NCBI GenBank assembly: GCA_018383975.1
Contig: JAHAZT010000075.1
Location: forward strand, 1 to 34,783
Origin: Eubacteriales bacterium
GTDB lineage: Bacteria > Bacillota > Clostridia > Oscillospirales > CAG-272
Reading direction: 5' to 3'
Length of the DNA stretch: 34,783 nt
The notes under the pieces are model-generated. The model was not told where the DNA came from. It saw only the letters and a program-made list of their open reading frames with translations, and made no database searches. Position 1 is the first letter of the stretch. Every line of letters starts with the position of its first letter. The position numbers and the translations under genes are program-made. Positions 29,544 through 34,783 of this stretch are shown here, piece after piece.

Positions 29544-31811
29544 TTATTCAAGATGCTCGCGCTCTTTGTCGCGCGTGACGCTCTCCGCCATGGACTGAAT
29601 CTTCACGAGCCTGTAATACTTGCCCTTCTTTGCCATAAGCTCATCGGGCGTGCCGAATTCAAGAATTCTGCCCTTGTCGATAACGACTATCTTGTCCGCC
29701 TGTTTGAGAGTTGAAAGGCGGTGCGCAATCATAAGAGTTGTTCTTCCCTTGACGAGATTGTTTATCGCGTCCTGAATGAGCTTTTCCGTTTCGGAATCGA
29801 CTGCGCTCGTCGCTTCGTCAAATATGAGCACGCCGGGATTGTTGAGTATCGCACGCGCGATTGATATTCTCTGACGCTCGCCGCCGGAAAGTCCGACGCC
29901 GCGCTCGCCGAGAACCGTATCGTATGCGTCGGGGTGACGGAGAATAAATTCGTGCGCGTTTGCGATGTCTGCCGCTTTGAGGACTTCTTCAATGCTTGCA
30001 TTGGGCTTGCCGTATGCAATATTATTGAAAATCGTATCGGAAAACATCATCGCTTCCTGCTGAACATAACCGATTCTGGAGCGGAACCAGCTCATATCAA
30101 GGGTTTTTATGTCCTGACCGTCAAGCAGAATCTGCCCGTCGTAATTATCATAAAAGCGGAGGAAAAGATTTATAAGGGTCGTTTTACCGGAGCCGGTCGT
30201 ACCGACAATGCCGACAGCCTCTCCCGGCTCAATTGTCAGGTTGATGTCCGAAAGGACGTTTTTCGTCTTGTCAAACGAGAAGCTGACGTGACGGAATTCG
30301 ACCTTGCCCTGCAATCTCTGCGGAATATTGCCCTTGCCGTCGTCGTGCTCCGGCTCGGCATCGAGAATGTCCATAACTCTTTCCGCAGAAGTCAGCGCGC
30401 TCTGATACGAGTCATTGAGTCCCGCAAAGAAGTTGACGGGACCGTAAAACATCGAAGTATATGATATGAACGAAACGAGCAGACCGAGAGATATTCCGCT
30501 TTTGCCCTCTATGACTTCGAGTCCGCCGACGTTCCATATTATAAGCGATCCGCACACAATGACAAACGACACCGCCGCCGTGAAAATGCTGGACATTCTT
30601 CCCGCGCGGACGCTGACCTTCAGCCATTCTTCATTTTGCTTTTCAAGTCGCTTTGACGCGCGTTTTTCGCCCGAAAACGATTTTATAACGCGTATACAGG
30701 GAATCGAGTCCGTAAGCACGGAGGAGACCGCCGTCCATTTTCGCCATATGCGGCGGTAAAACGGGCGGATTTTGCGCCCGAATTTTCTCGAAGCGTAAAC
30801 GACGAACGGCACCGGAATGAGCGAAAGCAGAGAGAGCTTCCAGTTCATCGTTATCATTATAACGACTATTCCTATAAGGAGGAACAATTGAGTCACAACC
30901 TCCTGCGTGATACGCAGAATAAACGCCTGAAGGTTGTTTGTATCGCTGCTGATGCGGTTTATTACGGAGCCTGTTGACGTTTTATCATAAAACTTCATCG
31001 GCAGATGCTGTGCTTTTTCAAACACGTCGTTGCGCAGATCCGCGACGATGCTGTCACCCGCGCGACGGAGGAGCGCACCCCTGACCGCCGAAAGCAGATA
31101 CTGCACAAGATACGTTCCGAAAAGAAACGCAACGATTATGTAAAGCATTTTTTTGTTTTTATCCGGAATTATGTCGTCGACGAGCATTTTCGTCACGTAA
31201 GGCGGCACGAGGCTGAGCGCCGTTATCATAACGGACATCGCAACGGAAAGAATTATCGCCTTGATTTCCGGCTTTACATACTTTGCAAGCTTTGAAACGA
31301 GCTTGCCCTTTGAAGCACAGTTGAGGCAGTCCGCTCCCGGGCGGACAAGGTTTCTTCCGCATTTCGGGCAGACCGTGCAAAAGCCTCGGTACGCCGTTTC
31401 GACGCCGCCGATGGCGTCATCCGTCGACGTTCCTGAGACGACTTTGTCCACGAACAGCACCGCCGCATTGAAAAGTGCGGTTACGGCATATGTCGCTCTT
31501 GCAAGCGACACCTTTTCTCCGCTTTTCATTATCGCCATAAGAAAAGCGTTTCCGTACATACGCTTTATCGAAAGCCCGTCAAGCTCGGAATATGACACCG
31601 TCACAGCTTCCGTGCCCTCCCCGGACGGATATACGGAAATGATTCTTCCGTCCGTAAAGGTGACGAGGGGCTCGCCGTAGTTTCCGTCCGGCAGAAGGTC
31701 TGTTGTTATTCTGAAAAGCTCGCGCTCTCCTTCGGAAAGTTCCGTTTTCAGCCTTTTCAGAATATTTTCATCTGTAATCTTTTTATTTTCCAACGGTAAA
31801 ACAAGCTCCAT
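29544..31811 (-). CDS. ABC exporter (fused TMD-NBD) with an N-terminal zinc-ribbon region
   Basis: 755 residues, about 170 longer than a standard half-exporter. Residues 1-145 are a soluble beta-rich domain (VTFTDGRIISVYPSGEG) resembling what accompanies DUF1854 transporters. A zinc-ribbon motif follows: CPKC (148/151) and CLNC (162/165). The six-helix type I exporter domain spans about 180-475. The NBD has Walker A GTTGSGKTT (537-545), Q-loop VQQE, signature LSGGERQR (641-648), Walker B VLIFDEATSA (661-670) and H-loop His697. It presumably works as a homodimer in the membrane. The substrate is unknown; lipid, peptide and drug exporters share this architecture. It is the first gene of the operon with DUF1854 and darA. 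Confidence 0.9.
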   Translation of the reverse strand: MELVLPLENKKITDENILKRLKTELSEGERELFRITTDLLPDGNYGEPLVTFTDGRIISVYPSGEGTEAVTVSYSELDGLSIKRMYGNAFLMAIMKSGEKVSLARATYAVTALFNAAVLFVDKVVSGTSTDDAIGGVETAYRGFCTVCPKCGRNLVRPGADCLNCASKGKLVSKLAKYVKPEIKAIILSVAMSVMITALSLVPPYVTKMLVDDIIPDKNKKMLYIIVAFLFGTYLVQYLLSAVRGALLRRAGDSIVADLRNDVFEKAQHLPMKFYDKTSTGSVINRISSDTNNLQAFILRITQEVVTQLFLLIGIVVIMITMNWKLSLLSLIPVPFVVYASRKFGRKIRPFYRRIWRKWTAVSSVLTDSIPCIRVIKSFSGEKRASKRLEKQNEEWLKVSVRAGRMSSIFTAAVSFVIVCGSLIIWNVGGLEVIEGKSGISLGLLVSFISYTSMFYGPVNFFAGLNDSYQSALTSAERVMDILDAEPEHDDGKGNIPQRLQGKVEFRHVSFSFDKTKNVLSDINLTIEPGEAVGIVGTTGSGKTTLINLFLRFYDNYDGQILLDGQDIKTLDMSWFRSRIGYVQQEAMMFSDTIFNNIAYGKPNASIEEVLKAADIANAHEFILRHPDAYDTVLGERGVGLSGGERQRISIARAILNNPGVLIFDEATSAVDSETEKLIQDAINNLVKGRTTLMIAHRLSTLKQADKIVVIDKGRILEFGTPDELMAKKGKYYRLVKIQSMAESVTRDKEREHLE

Positions 31812-31857
31812 ATGGGTTACCTCTCTTTTTTTATTCCGTTTTTAATAAAGTCCCTGT

Positions 31858-31886
31858 ATCATATCATGGCGTTCTGCTTTTGTCAA
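31858..31886 (-). promoter_or_regulatory. Promoter of the ABC-DUF1854-darA operon
   Basis: On the minus strand: TTGACA (31886-31881), 17 bases, TATGAT (31863-31858). The leader is about 40 bases and includes GAGAGGT as ribosome site. Confidence 0.85.
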
Positions 31887-31930
31887 CATCATTTCGGACT
31901 TTTCATAAAACAATTTCCGTTTTATTATAT

Positions 31931-31966
31931 AAAAATCTCCCGACGAAAAATTCCGTCGGGAGATTT
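31931..31966 (-). terminator. Terminator after nifJ
   Basis: AAATCTCCCGACG (31933-31945) and CGTCGGGAGATTT (31954-31966) pair perfectly over 13 bases. On the minus strand the stem is followed by TTTTTATATAATAAA. Confidence 0.92.
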
Positions 31967-31981
31967 GATTCCGGATATCAA

Positions 31982-34783
31982 TTATTTGACTTCCGTTTCG
32001 TACATATTTTTGAGGTCGACAAGGTGACGATACTTCTCTTTTGCAAGCTCGCTTGCCTCTGCGAAGAGTTTTTCGGCTCTTTCGGGGAATGACTGAACAA
32101 GTCTGCTGTAACGTGTTTCGCTCTTGATGAACTCAATGTAGTCGGTTGTAGGCTCTTTGGAGTCTATTGTAAGAGGATTCTTGCCCTCTGCAACGTTTGC
32201 GGGGTTGAAACGGAACATCTGCCAATAGCCTGCGTCAACAGCCTTCTTCATTTCGGACTGGCAGTTGCTCATGCCGCCCTTAAGGCCGTGCATTTCGCAG
32301 GGAGCGTAACCGATGATAAGCGAAGGACCGTTGTATGCTTCTGCCTCGGAAATAGCCTTTACGGTCTGGTTCATATCTGCGCCCATAGCAACCTGTGCAA
32401 CGTAGACGTAGCCATAGCTCATGGCGATTTCCGCAAGGTTCTTCTTCTTGATCGCCTTACCTGCCGCCGCGAACTGTGCAACCTGACCCATCTGGCTTGC
32501 CTTGGAAGCCTGACCGCCGGTGTTTGAGTAAACCTCGGTATCGAATACCATAACGTTTACGTTTTCGCCGGAAGCGAGAACGTGGTCAAGACCGCCGAAG
32601 CCGATATCATAAGCCCAGCCGTCGCCGCCGAAGATCCATACGGACTTCTTTGCGAGCATATCCGCATTTGCAACAACCTCTCTTGCGCGTGTGCAGGCTT
32701 CGCATTCACAGCCGTCCACTATTGCGTCCGCGCAAGCGGAGACGAGCTTCTTGCCTGCTTCCGCGGAAGCGTCCGTGTCAATATTTTCAAGCCATTCCGC
32801 GCCTGCCGCCTTGATATCGGCGTCGCAGTATTCAACGGCGATAAGCGCCTTTACAACGTCTGCAAGGTGTGCGCGACGGTGCTTAACGGCTGTAAGCATA
32901 CCGAGACCGTGCTCTGCGTTGTCTTCAAAGAGGGAGTTTGCCCATGCCGGACCGTGACCGCTCTCGTTGTTGACCGTGTACGGTGTGGAGGGAGCGGAGC
33001 CACCCCAGATGGATGAACAACCCGTAGCGTTGGAGATATACATCTTCTCGCCGAAGAGCTGTGTGATAAGGCGAGCATAAGTTGTTTCCGCACAGCCTGC
33101 GCAGGATCCGGAGAACTGAAGCAGCGGCTGATTGAACTGGCTGCCCTTGACTGTTGTATCTGCAAAGGGAGTAGCCTTCTTTGTTACGTTGTTGACAGCG
33201 TAATCGAAAGCGGGCTGCTGATCGAGCTGGGTTTCCGTGAGAACCATTTCAAGCGCTCTCTTCTCAGGCTTTGTCGGGCAGACGTTCACGCAGAGCGAAC
33301 AACCCATACAGTCGAGCGGAGAAATCGCGATTGTGAATTTATAATCTTCACAGCCCTTGCCCATCATCTTAGCCGTGAACTTTGTGCAAGCGGGAGCCTT
33401 TGCGGCTTCGTCGGCGTTCATGGCGAAGGGACGGATAGCGGCGTGAGGACATACATAAGAGCACTGGTTGCACTGGATGCAGTTTTCTGCATGCCATACG
33501 GGAACCTTGACTGCAACACCGCGCTTGTCATAAGCGGATGCGCCCTGCGGATATGTGCCGTCTGCGCAGTCTCTGAATGCGGAAACGGGGAGCGAATCGC
33601 CCTTCATTGCGTTTACGGGGCGTGCAATCTCGTTTACGAATTTTACAAGGTCGGCTCTGTTGCCTTCTGCGGGAGCCTTTGCAGCTTCCTTTTCAGCCGT
33701 CTTCCAGCTTTCGGGAACGTTTACCTTGACTGCCGCGCCTGCGCCTGCGTCGATAGCGGCGTAGTTGAGGTTGACGATAGCTTCGCCCTTCTTGGAATAT
33801 GACTTATAAGCCATCTTCTTCATATATTCTATTGCCTCTGCTGCGGGAAGAACCTTTGCAAGAGAGAAGAATGCGGATTGAAGAACCGTGTTCTTAACCT
33901 TGACGTTGCCGAGCTTCATAGCCGTGCCGGTAGCGTCGATAACGTAGAAGTTGATACCGTTGTTTGCGATATAAGCCTTTACGGAGCCGGGGAGCTTTTC
34001 ATCAAGCTCTGCCTCTGTCCACGGGCAGTCGAGGAGGAATACGCCGCCGGGCTTGACATCGGACACCATATCATACTGCTCAAGATAAGCGTGATTATGG
34101 CAAGCGACGAAGTCTGCCTTTGTGATGTAGTACGGGCTCTTGATGGGCGTATCGCCGAAGCGGAGGTGAGAAACCGTAAAGCCGCCTGTCTTCTTCGAGT
34201 CGTACTGGAAGTATGCCTGAATGTATTTATCGGTGTGGTCGCCGATGATCTTTATCGAGTTCTTGTTTGCGCCGACAGTGCCGTCGCCGCCGAGACCCCA
34301 GAATTTGCAAGCAATTGTGCCTGCGGGAGCGGTGTCCGGAGCGGGCTTCTCTTCGAGGGAAAGACCTGTAACGTCATCGGTGATACCGATTGTGAAGCCG
34401 TTCTTCGGAGCGTCCTTTGCGAGGTTTTCATAAACCGCAAAGATAGATGCGGGAGGCGTATCCTTTGAACCGAGGCCGTAACGTCCGCCGACAACCTTTA
34501 CAGTCTTTCCTGCCTGAGCAAGAGCCGTAACAACGTCAAGATAGAGAGGCTCGCCGAGAGAGCCGGGCTCTTTTGTTCTGTCGAGAACGGCGATCTTCTT
34601 GCACGTTTCGGGGATAGCCGCGATGAGCTTGTCCGCACGGAAAGGACGGTAAAGACGAACCTTTACAAGACCGACCTTTTCGCCGTGAGCGTTCATATAA
34701 TCAATAACTTCCTCTGCAACGTCGCATACGGAGCCCATAGCGATGATAACTCTGTCTGCATCGGGTGCGCCGTAGTAGTTGAA
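31982..34783 (-). CDS. nifJ: Pyruvate:ferredoxin (flavodoxin) oxidoreductase, 3' part
   Basis: 933 codons are visible; the frame stays open to the window edge, so the N-terminal roughly 240 residues are missing (whole enzymes are about 1170). The first codons encode FNYYGAPDADRVIIAMGSV, typical of the domain II region. Two [4Fe-4S] motifs follow (CIQCNQCSYVCP and CMGCSLCVNVCP), then the third cluster region SCAGCAET. The thiamine-diphosphate domain shows NATGCSSIWGGSAPSTPY, GGDGWAYDIGFGGLDH and SNTGGQASKAS. It oxidises pyruvate to acetyl-CoA and CO2, reducing ferredoxin, which HydABC can then use. It is not adjacent to the hydrogenase genes but complements them metabolically. A strong terminator follows. 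Confidence 0.97.
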   Translation of the reverse strand, partial: FNYYGAPDADRVIIAMGSVCDVAEEVIDYMNAHGEKVGLVKVRLYRPFRADKLIAAIPETCKKIAVLDRTKEPGSLGEPLYLDVVTALAQAGKTVKVVGGRYGLGSKDTPPASIFAVYENLAKDAPKNGFTIGITDDVTGLSLEEKPAPDTAPAGTIACKFWGLGGDGTVGANKNSIKIIGDHTDKYIQAYFQYDSKKTGGFTVSHLRFGDTPIKSPYYITKADFVACHNHAYLEQYDMVSDVKPGGVFLLDCPWTEAELDEKLPGSVKAYIANNGINFYVIDATGTAMKLGNVKVKNTVLQSAFFSLAKVLPAAEAIEYMKKMAYKSYSKKGEAIVNLNYAAIDAGAGAAVKVNVPESWKTAEKEAAKAPAEGNRADLVKFVNEIARPVNAMKGDSLPVSAFRDCADGTYPQGASAYDKRGVAVKVPVWHAENCIQCNQCSYVCPHAAIRPFAMNADEAAKAPACTKFTAKMMGKGCEDYKFTIAISPLDCMGCSLCVNVCPTKPEKRALEMVLTETQLDQQPAFDYAVNNVTKKATPFADTTVKGSQFNQPLLQFSGSCAGCAETTYARLITQLFGEKMYISNATGCSSIWGGSAPSTPYTVNNESGHGPAWANSLFEDNAEHGLGMLTAVKHRRAHLADVVKALIAVEYCDADIKAAGAEWLENIDTDASAEAGKKLVSACADAIVDGCECEACTRAREVVANADMLAKKSVWIFGGDGWAYDIGFGGLDHVLASGENVNVMVFDTEVYSNTGGQASKASQMGQVAQFAAAGKAIKKKNLAEIAMSYGYVYVAQVAMGADMNQTVKAISEAEAYNGPSLIIGYAPCEMHGLKGGMSNCQSEMKKAVDAGYWQMFRFNPANVAEGKNPLTIDSKEPTTDYIEFIKSETRYSRLVQSFPERAEKLFAEASELAKEKYRHLVDLKNMYETEVK

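Overview
The window reads as a chromosomal segment of a strictly anaerobic, low-to-medium G+C Gram-positive bacterium, most likely a member of class Clostridia (Oscillospirales/Ruminococcaceae-like). This placement is an inference. It rests on a multi-subunit NAD-linked [FeFe] hydrogenase, a pyruvate:ferredoxin oxidoreductase, an AddA-type recombination nuclease, a DarA-type c-di-AMP receptor, a YmfF/YmfH peptidase-like pair, class II FBP aldolase, strong AGGAGG-type ribosome sites and consensus sigma-A promoters. No tRNA, rRNA, prophage, transposase or CRISPR array was seen.

Layout. (1) 1-1120: a single-gene unit encoding a KDPG/KHG aldolase fused to a C-terminal VOC-like domain. (2) 1265-9618: a ten-gene plus-strand hydrogenase cluster. 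In order it holds a NuoE-like [2Fe-2S] subunit, DRTGG protein 1, an RsbW-like ATPase, a sensory-type H-cluster protein, DRTGG protein 2, a PHP phosphoesterase, a second HATPase, a small [2Fe-2S] protein, HydB and HydA. Four ATGA overlaps tie the regulatory genes together. (3) 9582-9886: a gene-free mosaic of intergenic repeats. (4) 15299-9870, minus strand: an operon of two M16 peptidase-like genes, lgt, folD and an acyl-ACP thioesterase. (5) 15330-16818: an NfeD/SPFH membrane pair. (6) 16821-20236: a repeat-rich zone around a small lipoprotein, an unknown membrane protein and a GT4 glycosyltransferase. (7) 20284-22996: rpsO and pnp with structured leader and intergenic RNA. (8) 23070-24161: fba. 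(9) 24195-28552: addA without addB, a small membrane protein, and a 31-residue Cys-rich hydrophobic peptide. (10) 31886-28703, minus strand: an operon of an ABC exporter with an unusual N-terminal zinc-ribbon region, a DUF1854 protein and the c-di-AMP receptor DarA. (11) 34783-31982, minus strand: the 3' part of nifJ (PFOR), running off the right edge.

How it fits together. PFOR and glycolysis (FBP aldolase, KDPG aldolase) deliver reduced ferredoxin and NADH, and HydABC can oxidise both to make H2. The catalytically altered H-cluster protein, the two DRTGG proteins, the two GHKL ATPases and the PHP protein look like a built-in H2/redox-sensing phospho-signalling module. The most interesting unexplained signals are a modular dispersed intergenic repeat, three copies here, which carries its own terminator hairpins and supplies the stop codons of two genes; a long hairpin between rpsO and pnp; the DarA-DUF1854-ABC operon; and the tiny Cys-rich peptide.
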